Shown here in pieces: positions 26,095 through 35,119 of a stretch of DNA of 64,000 bases (positions are counted from its first letter, which is position 1; the number at the start of each line of letters is the position of its first letter). This DNA comes from Sulfurovum sp. GTDB lineage: Bacteria; Campylobacterota; Campylobacteria; Campylobacterales; Sulfurovaceae. Below the pieces are notes generated by a model that worked only from the letters and a program-made list of their open reading frames with translations, did no database searches and was not told the DNA's origin. The stretch lies in NCBI GenBank assembly GCA_027068435.1, contig JAMOTA010000030.1, forward strand, positions 1-64,000, written 5' to 3'. The position numbers and the translations under genes were made by a program.

Positions 26095-26853
26095 CTATAT
26101 TTTTAATATAATTTTAAATTTAGGAATAAAGCTTGCATCCTCATCATTAATAAAATTTTCATTTTTAATAATTTCTTTATGCTTATATTTTAACTCTTCA
26201 ATTTTAACCCAAGAATTATTATCAATAAGTTCAGAATTATTATATAACTTTAGTTTTTTACAATATGGACTAATAAATTTATTAAAACACTTATTGTTTC
26301 CTAACATATACAAAGGGATAGCATTTCTGGTGTGTAAGTCATCAAAAGATGGTATTTTCCATCTTAAAGAGTTTTTTGGATAAAATTTTTTATAAATATA
26401 ATCTGCTTTAGTAATTGAACAGCCATAGTTTTTTTTATTTTTATTTTTAAAGTTTGGAGCATAATTATATAGTAAATATAAAGGAATACCTTGTTCTCTT
26501 TTTGCATGCTCTAATAATAAATCAATTTGATACTTTTTATTGACCTTGTGACTTATTGCTTTATATTTTTGACTTTTAGTATATAGCTTTTTAGCTTGAA
26601 TGGCTAAATAGATATATTTATTATTTTCTATTTCAAGATATATTTCTATGTCATCGCCATTTACACATTCATCTTTAGATTCATACAGTAATATAGATTT
26701 ATCCTTAGTATCTCTTATGTATTTGGTTATTGAATATAATAAGTTTTCAGTTGCGGTTGTTTCCGAAAAACTTGAATCTGTTTTATTTGCGAATTTTAAT
26801 CTATCCCATGTATCCATAGATATAGATTTATATAAATCAATTAATTTTTTCAT
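26095..26853 (-). CDS. DUF6615-like protein with a PD-(D/E)xK-like core
   Basis: 252 residues, very rich in Lys, Asn and Ile. The pattern TWDRLKFAN...TENLLYSI, then GDDIEIYLE, YLAIQAKKLY, KYQIDLLLEHAKREQGIPLYLLYNY fits DUF6615, whose members read TW..., GADWEWW, QAKK, QIDLL, P-Y-F-YN. An acidic residue in GDDIEIYL with QAK on the next strand looks like a restriction-fold core of the D...QxK kind. That reading is inference. Composition is clearly more AT-rich than the flanks, a sign of transfer. Followed by a toxin-antitoxin pair upstream on the same strand. Confidence 0.65.
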   Translation of the reverse strand: MKKLIDLYKSISMDTWDRLKFANKTDSSFSETTATENLLYSITKYIRDTKDKSILLYESKDECVNGDDIEIYLEIENNKYIYLAIQAKKLYTKSQKYKAISHKVNKKYQIDLLLEHAKREQGIPLYLLYNYAPNFKNKNKKNYGCSITKADYIYKKFYPKNSLRWKIPSFDDLHTRNAIPLYMLGNNKCFNKFISPYCKKLKLYNNSELIDNNSWVKIEELKYKHKEIIKNENFINDEDASFIPKFKIILKI

Positions 26854-26990
26854 AAATATGTCCTTTTTTTATATATATTAAGAAGAGTGTAGGAAGATAT
26901 TCAACCCATATTTTCATTCTTGTTAAAGGATAACTACAATGACTACTATTTATTCAACGTTATTTTAGTAAATAGGATTTAAACTAAAAT

Positions 26991-27239
26991 CTACCTATAA
27001 TGATTTGTAAATAATACTATCTCAATAGTATTATCATTAACATATATAAAAATAGCTCTATATTTTTTGTCTAATCTAAATGAATATACTAATCTCTCTT
27101 TAGGTTCTACTAGTTCAGTATTTAATGATGGGTAAAATGGGTCTTCTTCAAATAAATTTTTAGCTTTTTTATACTTTTTTTTAAGATTGTGTTTTTTGAG
27201 ATATTTTTCTAAATCATCTCTAATTGGTTTAATCGTCAT
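26991..27239 (-). CDS. RelE/ParE-superfamily toxin
   Basis: 82 residues: basic N-terminus, then PKERLVYSFRLDKKYRAIFI and EIVLFTNHYR, the beta-strand pattern and terminal histidine-tyrosine seen in RelE/YafQ-type mRNA interferases and related toxins. It starts inside the antitoxin gene (11-base overlap at the ATGACGATTAA sequence), the usual antitoxin-first arrangement. Catalytic residues vary widely in this superfamily, so activity is not certain. Confidence 0.75.
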   Translation of the reverse strand: MTIKPIRDDLEKYLKKHNLKKKYKKAKNLFEEDPFYPSLNTELVEPKERLVYSFRLDKKYRAIFIYVNDNTIEIVLFTNHYR

Positions 27240-27480
27240 TATAAACAGAACTCTTTTTTAAGCCGTTTTCTAACTCTTTTAAAAATTTATCTGAATAATC
27301 CTCTTTTTGAAAATCACTCATAACATCTTCAATTTTATCTTTTTTAAATCTTTTAAAATAAAGGTCTTTTTCTACGATTTTATTTTTAATTTGTTCAATT
27401 TCAGTTAATGACATTTGAGAAATTAAAGTTAAAATATTTGGTAATGATACATTTACTGCTAATTGCATAATATTCTCCAA
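27229..27480 (-). CDS. Antitoxin of the RelE-type module
   Basis: 83 residues, with an N-terminal part (MQLAVNVSLPNILTLISQMS) that resembles small AbrB- or ribbon-type antitoxin starts, and a Lys/Glu-rich C-terminal half ending KSSVYNDD that likely wraps the toxin. Identified mainly by its position and overlap with the toxin gene. GGAG lies 8 bases before ATG 27480. No DNA-binding motif is clear. Confidence 0.7.
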   Translation of the reverse strand: MENIMQLAVNVSLPNILTLISQMSLTEIEQIKNKIVEKDLYFKRFKKDKIEDVMSDFQKEDYSDKFLKELENGLKKSSVYNDD

Positions 27481-27675
27481 TAATTTATTTTATAGATAAA
27501 CTATTATATCAAAACTCAAGTGAGTTCCCCTTGAGTTTATTTTGTTGTTATATCTACAATATCAATCTATTTTAACCTAATAACTTTCCCATAAATATAT
27601 AACCACAAACCCAAAAATACAAAACATCCAAATGCACAAATTTTCTTTTACGTATAGTCCTAAGTACGGTTGTTG

Positions 27676-27681
27676 TATAAT
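27676..27681 (+). promoter_or_regulatory. Likely -10 box for hemL
   Basis: TATAAT, preceded by TTG, lies 54 bases before the hemL start. The 250 bases between the antitoxin and hemL hold no other gene I can support. Confidence 0.4.
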
Positions 27682-27735
27682 CCCGCAATATATTACGGGG
27701 TGATAGATATACACTCTTATAACAAGGACAACAAC

Positions 27736-29028
27736 ATGGCATATGATAAAAGTATCGCAGCATTTGAAGAAGCATATAAAGTAATACCAGGAGGTGTTGA
27801 CTCACCTGTTCGTGCATTTTCTGGGGTGGAGGGTACGCCTCCTTTTATTGAGAGAGGAGAGGGTGGATACCTTTTTGATATAGATGGAAACAGATACATT
27901 GACTATGTTCAGAGTTGGGGTCCACTTATTTTTGGTCATTGTGATGCGCAGATAGAAGCTTCAGTGATAGAAGCAGTAAAAAGAGGACTTAGCTTTGGTG
28001 CACCTACTACAGTAGAGACAGAGTTAGCTCAAGAGATAGTAGAACTTTTTGACAGCATAGACAAAGTGCGTTTTGTAAGTTCTGGAACTGAAGCGGTAAT
28101 GTCTGCTATACGTCTAGCACGTGGGGCAACAGGTAGAGATAACATTTTGAAATTTACAGGATGTTACCATGGTCACTCTGACTCTTTACTTGTAGAAGCG
28201 GGTTCAGGTTTGGCTACTTTTGGAACACCATCAAGCCCAGGTGTACCTGCTGACTTAACTAAACACACACTACTTGCTACGTACAATGACATAGAAAGTG
28301 TGCAAAAGTGTTTTGCAGAGAGTCCAGATGACATAGCTTGTGTGATTATAGAGCCTATCGCTGGTAACATGGGGTTAGTACCTGCTGATGAAGAGTTTTT
28401 AAAGCAACTTAGAATCATCTGTACAGAGCATGGTGCGTTGCTTATTTTTGATGAAGTGATGAGTGGGTTTAGAGCGTCACTTACTGGAGCTCAAGGTATC
28501 TCATCTGTTAAACCAGATATGGTTACTTTAGGTAAAGTTATCGGTGCGGGTATGCCTGTAGGTGCGTTTGGTGCAAAAGCGAAGATAATGGCACACCTTT
28601 CACCTGAAGGTCCTGTCTATCAGGCGGGAACACTCTCAGGTAACCCTGTTGCAATGGCAGCAGGACTTACAAGCCTTAAAAAGCTTAAAGCAAATCCAGA
28701 GCTTTATGTTGACTTTACTGCTAAAGCTACAAAGCTTATGGATGGGTTTGCTAAAGCTGCTGCGGCTGCTAACTTACCATTGGTTACAGAGGTAAGAGGT
28801 TCTATGTTTGGTTTCTTCTTCTCAGAAAAAGCAGTAAAGAACTTTGATGATGCTTTAGACAATGACTCTGATACCTTTGCAAAGTTCCATAAAGGTATGT
28901 TAGACAAAGGGGTTTACTTAGCATGTTCATCGTATGAAACAGGGTTTATCTGTACTCAAATAAGCGATGAGATGATAGATGAAACTATCGAAATAGCATA
29001 TGAAGTAATGGCTAACATTAAAGGGTAG
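27736..29028 (+). CDS. hemL: Glutamate-1-semialdehyde 2,1-aminomutase
   Basis: 430 residues from ATG 27736 (AAGGACAACAAC upstream; a longer reading from 27670 has no ribosome site and crosses the promoter). HemL makes 5-aminolevulinate in the C5 haem route. Marks: [12 protein letters not shown] start, [18 protein letters not shown], the [11 protein letters not shown] loop, FDEVMSGFR, and PLP Lys267 in [15 protein letters not shown]. Full length. Followed at 3 bases by the AtpZ-like gene, so an operon is likely. Confidence 0.95.
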   Translation: MAYDKSIAAFEEAYKVIPGGVDSPVRAFSGVEGTPPFIERGEGGYLFDIDGNRYIDYVQSWGPLIFGHCDAQIEASVIEAVKRGLSFGAPTTVETELAQEIVELFDSIDKVRFVSSGTEAVMSAIRLARGATGRDNILKFTGCYHGHSDSLLVEAGSGLATFGTPSSPGVPADLTKHTLLATYNDIESVQKCFAESPDDIACVIIEPIAGNMGLVPADEEFLKQLRIICTEHGALLIFDEVMSGFRASLTGAQGISSVKPDMVTLGKVIGAGMPVGAFGAKAKIMAHLSPEGPVYQAGTLSGNPVAMAAGLTSLKKLKANPELYVDFTAKATKLMDGFAKAAAAANLPLVTEVRGSMFGFFFSEKAVKNFDDALDNDSDTFAKFHKGMLDKGVYLACSSYETGFICTQISDEMIDETIEIAYEVMANIKG

Positions 29029-29031
29029 TTT

Positions 29032-29340
29032 ATGGCAAAAGAAGAACCAAAACTTAAAAAAATAGTAGATGCCGCAGATGGTTTAAGTCTTGGTATCTCT
29101 ATGGTTGTGGCTGTGCTTATTGGTGTGGCTATTGGACTTGGGTTACAAAATCTTACAGGTGCCACTTGGACACTTTGGATAGGTGTATTTATAGGGATAG
29201 GTGCAGCTGTCTCTAATGTATATAAAGCCTATAGTAAACAGAAAAAGTCCTTAGAAGAGTTAGCTAATGACCCAAGATACAACTACAAAAATGCACAGCA
29301 AGAGAAGTATGATGCAGAGGATGAGGATGACAAGTACTAA
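29032..29340 (+). CDS. AtpZ/AtpI-family small membrane protein
   Basis: 102 residues with two hydrophobic helices (about 20-45 and 50-68) and a Gly-rich GVAIGLGLQN motif between, then an acidic tail ending DEDDKY. This is the AtpZ (F0F1 assembly/'gene 1') pattern: DGLSLGISMVVAVLIGVAIG. In other bacteria AtpZ/AtpI help assemble the ATP-synthase c-ring, but here no atp genes are adjacent and it follows hemL. Overlaps the next gene by about 14-20 bases. Confidence 0.75.
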   Translation: MAKEEPKLKKIVDAADGLSLGISMVVAVLIGVAIGLGLQNLTGATWTLWIGVFIGIGAAVSNVYKAYSKQKKSLEELANDPRYNYKNAQQEKYDAEDEDDKY

Positions 29341-29875
29341 TAAACAAATCCTTTTAGGTCTATTTACTATAGATATGATAATTATACTTATCTCTGCCAT
29401 ATTTTTTGATATTAAAGTACTTTACAACACACAAATAGGCTTTATCTCTGCAACTTTAGTGATGATAGCGTCTATGGTAAGTTATAGTCGTATGGTAAAT
29501 GCTCGTGTAGAGCATAATGTTATCACTTATGATGACACTAAAGATGTTATAGATATACTTGAAGACCCGTATGACCTTTACAGTGAAGAGGTAAATGAGG
29601 AAGAGCCTCAAGATGAAGAAGCGTTACGTGAAGCGGTGAAAGAGGAGAAAAAAAGAGCAAAAGATAGTCGTTCTCTTTACCAAATACTCAAAGACACTAA
29701 AGCTGCACTCTCTGTTTACAGACTAGGTGCATACGCTACGCTTATCTTAGGTTTTCTCTATCTTCATAGACATGAACTATTACATATCCCCTCTTATATC
29801 TTAGCATTGAGTATCCCTCCTATGGTTATTGTGCTAGTGTTGATAATGAACAAAGAAAATCATAGTGTAGATTAG
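29327..29875 (+). CDS. Conserved membrane protein, function unknown
   Basis: 182 residues from ATG 29327 (ATG 29321 is an alternative). Two membrane helices at the start (LLGLFTIDMIIILISAIFF and a second at about 33-50), a long acidic cytoplasmic middle (DILEDPYDLYSEEVNEEEPQ), and two helices at the end (about 137-178). It starts inside the AtpZ-like gene and so is co-translated with it. Not assigned to a named family; proteins of this type follow hemL-AtpZ genes in relatives, from memory. Confidence 0.65.
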   Translation: MTSTNKQILLGLFTIDMIIILISAIFFDIKVLYNTQIGFISATLVMIASMVSYSRMVNARVEHNVITYDDTKDVIDILEDPYDLYSEEVNEEEPQDEEALREAVKEEKKRAKDSRSLYQILKDTKAALSVYRLGAYATLILGFLYLHRHELLHIPSYILALSIPPMVIVLVLIMNKENHSVD

Positions 29876-29879
29876 GTAA

Positions 29880-29908
29880 AATAAGTCCATAAAAATTTAG
29901 GACTTATT
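29880..29908 (+). promoter_or_regulatory. Hairpin covering the ribosome site of the amidase gene
   Basis: AATAAGTCC (29880-29888) pairs perfectly with GGACTTATT (29900-29908), and the right arm ends at the base before ATG 29909. TAGGA in the stem is the only good ribosome site, so the mRNA fold would mask it. Translation control is an inference. Confidence 0.45.
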
Positions 29909-30622
29909 ATGACAAAAACTTTACTACTTTTATTGGCTCTTGTAGCTTTTACAGCTTGTGCGAAAGAAGAGCCAAAACCTTTAGTATGTACTACTAAAGC
30001 CATACAACCCCTCCAAATAGTTGATAAACCCATAGCTTTTAGCTCTAAGCGTGTGGCTATGACAAAAGAGTACATTAAAACCCATTATGGTAAAACAGTG
30101 CGTAACATAGAGATAACCCCTAAAATCATCTTACTTCACTGGACAGCAGAGATGGACTTTGAGAAGTCATTTAAACGCCTCCAACCAGAAAAACTTCTTA
30201 CAGACAGAAAAGATATAGCAAAAGCTTCTTTGCTCAACGTCTCTGCACAGTTCTTAGTAGCACGTGATGGTACTATCTATAGACTCATGCCTGAGAACTG
30301 GATGGCACGTCATGTTATAGGGCTTAACTACTCAAGCATAGGGGTAGAAAATGTAGGTGGGCAAGGAAACAAAAAAGATGACTTAACCCCTGCACAGTTA
30401 CAAGCCAATATAGACTTGGTTTATTATTTAAAATCTAAATATCCTAGTATTGAGTACCTTATAGGACATCATGAGTATCGTCAGATGGAGAGAAGCTCGT
30501 TGTGGTTGGAAAAAGACAGAGGGTACAGAACCATAAAGTCAGATCCCGGAGATGCTTTTATGAAAAAGGTTTATGCTAAGACTAAAAGCTTAGGACTTAA
30601 ACGTGCTCCTAAAGGTTACTAA
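29909..30622 (+). CDS. N-acetylmuramoyl-L-alanine amidase lipoprotein
   Basis: 237 residues. Lipoprotein signal LLLLLALVAFTAC (Cys17) then an Amidase_2 zinc domain: ILLHWTAEMD with the first His, QFLVARDGTIYRLMPE, ARHVIGLNYSSIGVENVG, and GHHEYRQ with the second. Amidase_2 enzymes split the bond between MurNAc and the peptide, and here the product is probably envelope-anchored. The stop overlaps the next ATG by one base (TAATG), so the symporter is coupled to it. Confidence 0.85.
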   Translation: MTKTLLLLLALVAFTACAKEEPKPLVCTTKAIQPLQIVDKPIAFSSKRVAMTKEYIKTHYGKTVRNIEITPKIILLHWTAEMDFEKSFKRLQPEKLLTDRKDIAKASLLNVSAQFLVARDGTIYRLMPENWMARHVIGLNYSSIGVENVGGQGNKKDDLTPAQLQANIDLVYYLKSKYPSIEYLIGHHEYRQMERSSLWLEKDRGYRTIKSDPGDAFMKKVYAKTKSLGLKRAPKGY

Positions 30623-32133
30623 TGAACTCTGCTTTTACAGTTATTGACTGGGGTATCTTTGGTGCATATTTTTTAGTATTAACCGTTACATCGGTACTTC
30701 TGTCTCGAGTGAAGGTAAAGAGTACTCGTGACTATTTCTTAGGTGGAAACTCTGTACCTATGTTTGCCGTTGCTATTTCTGTACTGGCTACTTCTCAGTC
30801 TGCAGCTACTTTTTTAGGTGGTCCTGAGTATGCATATGGACATGATTTAACATTTTTAGGGTTCTATTTCTCAGCATTTTTAGCTGTGATTTTTGTCGCT
30901 TATGTGCTGATACCTCGTTTTTATGCTATCAACGCTGTGACTGTTTACGAGTTGTTAGAAGTGCGTTATGGTGCAAATGCTAAAAAACAAGCGGGTATTA
31001 TGTTTCTTATCGGTCGCCTTTTTGCCTCAGGTGCTAGACTCTACATAGGTGCGTTAGCCATCTCCATGATATTTTTTTTAGATATCTCCCCTTCTCATGT
31101 AGCTATCTCTATTGCTATTTTAATGTTAGGTGCGTTAGCGTATGCTTATTTTGGTGGGGTGAAGTCTGTTATCTTTTCAGATATTATCCAAGCTATTACC
31201 TACATAGGAGCAGGGATAGCTGTACTTATCTACCTCTATGTTAGCATAGATGCAGACTTTGGTACAGTTGTCTCTACACTACAAGCAGATGAGAAGCTCA
31301 AACTCTTAGACTGGTCGATGTCTGGAGGTTTTTCAGTATGGGCGTTACTTGGAGGGTGGTTACTACTCAACATCGCCGCATACGGACTAGACCAAGATAT
31401 GACACAACGAGCCTTAACGTGTAAAAATGCAAAAGAGGCTCAAAAGTCACTCATGGTGAGTATCTATATGACTATCCCAGTAGCTATACTTTTTTTGTTT
31501 ATAGGTTTACTGCTTTACCTCTTTTATCAACATCCTGAACTCTCTGGTTTAAGTACAGAAGTAGTACAAAAGTTTGAAGGTGAGAAGATAACTATCTTTA
31601 TGTACTACATTTTACATGAAATGCCTGAGGGCATGAGAGGACTCGTAACTGTAGGAGCTGTAGCAGCTGCTCTGTCTAGCTCAAACTCTGTACTAGGGGC
31701 TATGTCTTCGGTAGCCATAGAAGACCTCTATAAACCTTGGAAACTCAAAAGAGACAATGTAAATGAGATGCACTTTGTAAAAGCTGGACGTAATGCTGTA
31801 CTACTCTTTGCTGTGGCACTCTCTGCTATGGCTATGCTCTCTTATTATTGGCAACGCTATACAGAGTTACCTCTATTAAGTTTTGCCCTTGGTGTCATGG
31901 CTTTTGCTTATACAGGGCTTCTTGGAGTCTTTGGAGCAGCTATTTTTACTAAACGAGGAAATGCTACAACAGTACCAATTGCACTTGTTGCTGGATTTGT
32001 AACTGTGCTTTTACTTCAGCCTTATGTTTTAGGTGCAGTGTTTGCGTTTAAATTAGGCTTTGCGTGGCAGATACTCATAGGTACTGTGGTGGCATTTGGA
32101 GTGATGATGAGTGGAAAGAGTGTAAAAGAATGA
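30622..32133 (+). CDS. Sodium:solute symporter family permease
   Basis: 503 residues with about 13 membrane helices. Typical SSS features: YFLGGNSVPMFAVAISVLATSQSAATFLGGPEY near the start, GARLYIGALAISM, the TYIGAGIAVLIYL region and AAALSSSNSVLGAMSSVAIEDLY with the Na+-site Ser residues. Family members take up sugars, proline, pantothenate or other solutes; the substrate is not readable. It lies between an amidase and an SdiA-regulated-like gene, so cell-wall amino sugars are a reasonable but unproven guess. Confidence 0.85.
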   Translation: MNSAFTVIDWGIFGAYFLVLTVTSVLLSRVKVKSTRDYFLGGNSVPMFAVAISVLATSQSAATFLGGPEYAYGHDLTFLGFYFSAFLAVIFVAYVLIPRFYAINAVTVYELLEVRYGANAKKQAGIMFLIGRLFASGARLYIGALAISMIFFLDISPSHVAISIAILMLGALAYAYFGGVKSVIFSDIIQAITYIGAGIAVLIYLYVSIDADFGTVVSTLQADEKLKLLDWSMSGGFSVWALLGGWLLLNIAAYGLDQDMTQRALTCKNAKEAQKSLMVSIYMTIPVAILFLFIGLLLYLFYQHPELSGLSTEVVQKFEGEKITIFMYYILHEMPEGMRGLVTVGAVAAALSSSNSVLGAMSSVAIEDLYKPWKLKRDNVNEMHFVKAGRNAVLLFAVALSAMAMLSYYWQRYTELPLLSFALGVMAFAYTGLLGVFGAAIFTKRGNATTVPIALVAGFVTVLLLQPYVLGAVFAFKLGFAWQILIGTVVAFGVMMSGKSVKE

Positions 32134-32855
32134 AGCCTATACTACTGATACCTTTTCTACTCTTTACACTGCTTTTAGCTAAAACACCAAAGGGAGAAGT
32201 GATAGCCCAAATCCCAGAAGCATCAGGTATCACATACCGTAAGCAAACCGATACGCTTATCGTCGCTAATGACGAGGGGAGCTATTATACGCTTAGTACT
32301 AAAGGAAAGATACTCTCTAAAAAAAGATTAGGAAAATATGATTTAGAGGGAGTTGTTTCTGATGAAAATACCCTTATTTTTGCTATAGAAGATAGAGGGC
32401 TATTGGTAGTAGATAAAAAAACAGATAAAAAGAGTGTTCTGATGATAGATACAAGCTACAAAGAAAAATACATCACTCTTTTTAATAAAAAATCAGGCAT
32501 AGAAGGCATAGCAAAAGTAGGGGATAGACTCTATTTAGCAAAGCAGTCTAAAAAGAGAAAAGACTCTTTTATCGCTGTTGTTCAGTTGGGTACTTCGCCT
32601 TTAGCTATTGTAGATGTAATAGAACATCATATTAAAGATACTGCGGGACTTACTTACCATAAAGGCTACCTTTACATGGTAAGCGATAAAGAAGATTTAC
32701 TTCTAAAGTATGATTTGGATAAAAAGAAAATCGTACAAAAAGTACATTTGATGAAGGGAGCATGGGAGGGCATAGCATTTGATGCTAAAAATGTTTACCT
32801 TGCAGATGATAATGGACGTATTGTAAAATATAGCAAAAAAGCGTTGGGCTTGTAG
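32130..32855 (+). CDS. SdiA-regulated-like beta-propeller protein
   Basis: 241 residues from ATG 32130, which overlaps the symporter stop (ATGA). Signal peptide ILLIPFLLFTLLLA. The mature part has repeated blades of the SdiA-regulated/YjiK type: SGITYRKQTDTLIVANDEGSYY, DLEGVVSDENTLIFAIEDR, and an AWEGIAFDAKNVYLADDNG end. The function of this family is unknown; it is probably periplasmic. A longer upstream reading inside the symporter lacks any start signal. Confidence 0.7.
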   Translation: MKPILLIPFLLFTLLLAKTPKGEVIAQIPEASGITYRKQTDTLIVANDEGSYYTLSTKGKILSKKRLGKYDLEGVVSDENTLIFAIEDRGLLVVDKKTDKKSVLMIDTSYKEKYITLFNKKSGIEGIAKVGDRLYLAKQSKKRKDSFIAVVQLGTSPLAIVDVIEHHIKDTAGLTYHKGYLYMVSDKEDLLLKYDLDKKKIVQKVHLMKGAWEGIAFDAKNVYLADDNGRIVKYSKKALGL

Positions 32856-32871
32856 ATATAAAGGTAAAGAG

Positions 32872-33846
32872 TTGTTACGAATTATTATTTTAGTGTTACT
32901 GTTAACATTTGTTGTGGAATCTAAGGGAGAAAGCGATGCACTACACTACCTCAATACCTTACGTCAACACTCAGGGCTGATAAAACTTAAAGCCAATAAA
33001 AAGCTCAACCATGCAACAAAGGCTCACGCTTCTTACCTTGTGCGACAGCAAAAAAATGGTCATTTAGAAAAAATAGGATGGAGAGGATATACAGGTAAAA
33101 CACCATCAGACAGAGTCTTAAAAGCGGGGTATCTATCACGGATGGTTATGGAGAATGTTACGGTTAATACAAAAAACTATAAAGAGTCTATAGATGTACT
33201 CTTTTCTGCTATCTACCACCGTTTTGTCTTTTTAAATTTTGATAAAGATGAGATAGGTATGGGTAACGCTATAACTAAAAAATCTAAAAGAATCCACTCC
33301 TCTTTTGTCTATAACTTAGGCTCAAAAGAGATAGAAAAACTCTGTGAGGGGTATTACCTTAAACAAAATGGTTTTTTTTATATGCAAAATTTATGTGCTG
33401 ACTCTAATGTAGAGGTACCAGAGTATAGAATAAAAGAAAAGCAAGATAAAATAAGAGTAAAAAACAGTAATATAATACTCTATCCGTATAAAGATGCCTA
33501 TAATATCTCCCCTGTATTCTATACTGAAAGTCCACACCCTTTACCAGGTTCTAAGGTAAGTGGTTTTCCTGTTTCTGTACAGTTTAACCCCTCATCATAC
33601 ATAGAAGTAAATTTAAAAAAGTTCCGTCTTTATGATGACAAAGGTAAAGAGATAAAAAAACGAAAGATATTAACAGAAAATAATGATGTAAATCACCGTT
33701 TTACATCATTGGAATTTGCTTTAATGCCCTTGCAACAATTGAAATATGATACTAAATATCATGTTGTATTTGAAGCCATAGCTGATGGGAAAAGAGTAAA
33801 AAAATCATGGTACTTTAAAACCAAAAAGTCTAAAGATACGTTATAA
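32872..33846 (+). CDS. CAP-superfamily (SCP/PR1) secreted protein
   Basis: 324 residues. A TTG start at 32872 follows AAGGTAAAG, and a signal peptide (RIIILVLLLTFVVESKG) is present. The CAP domain (about 25-150) has LRQHSGL, an AHASYLVRQQKNGHLE helix with His, GYLSRMVMENV and IYHRFVFLN. A beta-rich C-terminal domain (about 210-320) with SGFPVSVQFNP and YHVVFEAI follows. CAP proteins of bacteria bind cell-wall or lipid ligands. Start codon choice rests on the ribosome site. Confidence 0.7.
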   Translation: MLRIIILVLLLTFVVESKGESDALHYLNTLRQHSGLIKLKANKKLNHATKAHASYLVRQQKNGHLEKIGWRGYTGKTPSDRVLKAGYLSRMVMENVTVNTKNYKESIDVLFSAIYHRFVFLNFDKDEIGMGNAITKKSKRIHSSFVYNLGSKEIEKLCEGYYLKQNGFFYMQNLCADSNVEVPEYRIKEKQDKIRVKNSNIILYPYKDAYNISPVFYTESPHPLPGSKVSGFPVSVQFNPSSYIEVNLKKFRLYDDKGKEIKKRKILTENNDVNHRFTSLEFALMPLQQLKYDTKYHVVFEAIADGKRVKKSWYFKTKKSKDTL

Positions 33847-33853
33847 TCTTTTT

Positions 33854-35053
33854 ATGACTTATTTAGATAAAATACAAAAAGCCAAAGCAAAACTAATGTT
33901 AGAGCATCCATACTTTGGAACTATCGTTTCTGCTTTAAAGTTAGAACAGAACAATGAACTGCTTACCTTTTTAAGTGATGGCGAGGCTTTACGTTATAAC
34001 AGTGAATACATCGACCGTTTAGAGCTTACAGAGGTAGAGTTTGTCATGGCTAATGGTGCGATGCATACTGTACTAAAACACCAAGACCGTAGTGCAGGAC
34101 GTACAAAATGGCTTTGGCAAACGGCAACAGACTATGTAGTAAACTCTATGCTAGTAAACAATGGAATGCAACTTCCTGAGTATGCTAATTTTAATGAAAA
34201 GTTCAACGGTATGTATGCAGAAGAGGTCTACCAAATACTTCGTGATGACATGTCAGATAATAATAGCAGTATGGAAGAGCAAGTAGAGGAGATAGTGGAG
34301 GGTGATGATGTGCATAATGAGAATATCTATATGCAAGATGAACAGGTAGCCTCTTCTGATGCAAAGGAGACAAAATCAGAGCAGGCAAGTACCCAAAAAG
34401 AAGAACTCTCTTCTCAAAACTTACCTAATGATGAAGAGCTATTGCAAGAGTTAAAAGAGCAATTTGAGCAGATCTTCCAAAAACTAAACCGTCAAGGCAC
34501 ACTACCTAAAGATTTAAAATTTGTTGTACCTGAGTACTTCTCTCATAAAGTAGATTGGCGGGAGTTTTTATATGGTTACATCGCAGCTTATGCTAAAAGC
34601 ACTTACTCTTTTGTTCCTCCTAATATGAAGTATCTTTATAGAGGAATCTACTTGCCAAGTTTAAGCTCTGACCTTTTACGCATAGTCATCGCTGTAGATA
34701 CCTCAGGCTCTGTAGATGAGTCTTTACTGAGTCTATTTGTAGCAGAGGTAAACTCTATTATGCAGAGTTACCCTAACTATGAGATAGACTTTATCACCGC
34801 AGATGCTAAAATACAGTCTCGTAATGTCTATCTTCCTGGTGAAAATATTGCCTATGAGATGAGTGGAGGAGGGGGAACAGATTTTCGTCCTGTTTTTGAG
34901 TACATAGATCAAAATATCAATTACCCTACGCTCTTACTCTACTTTACTGACGGCATGGGAACCTTTCCTAAAAATGAACCCACGTATGATGTGATGTGGG
35001 TGATGCCAGAAAAGAGAGAGGTACTTTTTGGAGAGGTGATGGTACTAGAGTAA
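33854..35053 (+). CDS. DUF2201-type protein: metallopeptidase-like N-terminus plus VWA-like domain
   Basis: 399 residues. The N-terminal part (about 1-125) resembles the putative metallopeptidase domain, with AMHTVLKHQDR in place of the usual HEVLH. A long acidic Glu/Gln-rich linker (about 130-210) leads to a VWA-like domain with the MIDAS motif DTSGS at 282-286, GGGGTDF, and TDGMGTF. These proteins usually occur beside a MoxR ATPase, as here two genes downstream. The missing first His of the motif suggests the peptidase part is not catalytic. Confidence 0.8.
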   Translation: MTYLDKIQKAKAKLMLEHPYFGTIVSALKLEQNNELLTFLSDGEALRYNSEYIDRLELTEVEFVMANGAMHTVLKHQDRSAGRTKWLWQTATDYVVNSMLVNNGMQLPEYANFNEKFNGMYAEEVYQILRDDMSDNNSSMEEQVEEIVEGDDVHNENIYMQDEQVASSDAKETKSEQASTQKEELSSQNLPNDEELLQELKEQFEQIFQKLNRQGTLPKDLKFVVPEYFSHKVDWREFLYGYIAAYAKSTYSFVPPNMKYLYRGIYLPSLSSDLLRIVIAVDTSGSVDESLLSLFVAEVNSIMQSYPNYEIDFITADAKIQSRNVYLPGENIAYEMSGGGGTDFRPVFEYIDQNINYPTLLLYFTDGMGTFPKNEPTYDVMWVMPEKREVLFGEVMVLE

Positions 35054-35119
35054 AACTAAATAAGACTAATTAACTCCTATTTAAAACGCAACATGTTATA
35101 CTAAATAAAAAGTAGTGAT

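Noticed and set aside
27670-27735. Longer hemL start
   Set aside because: No ribosome site, non-conserved extra residues and the promoter -10 overlaps; ATG 27736 has AAGGA.
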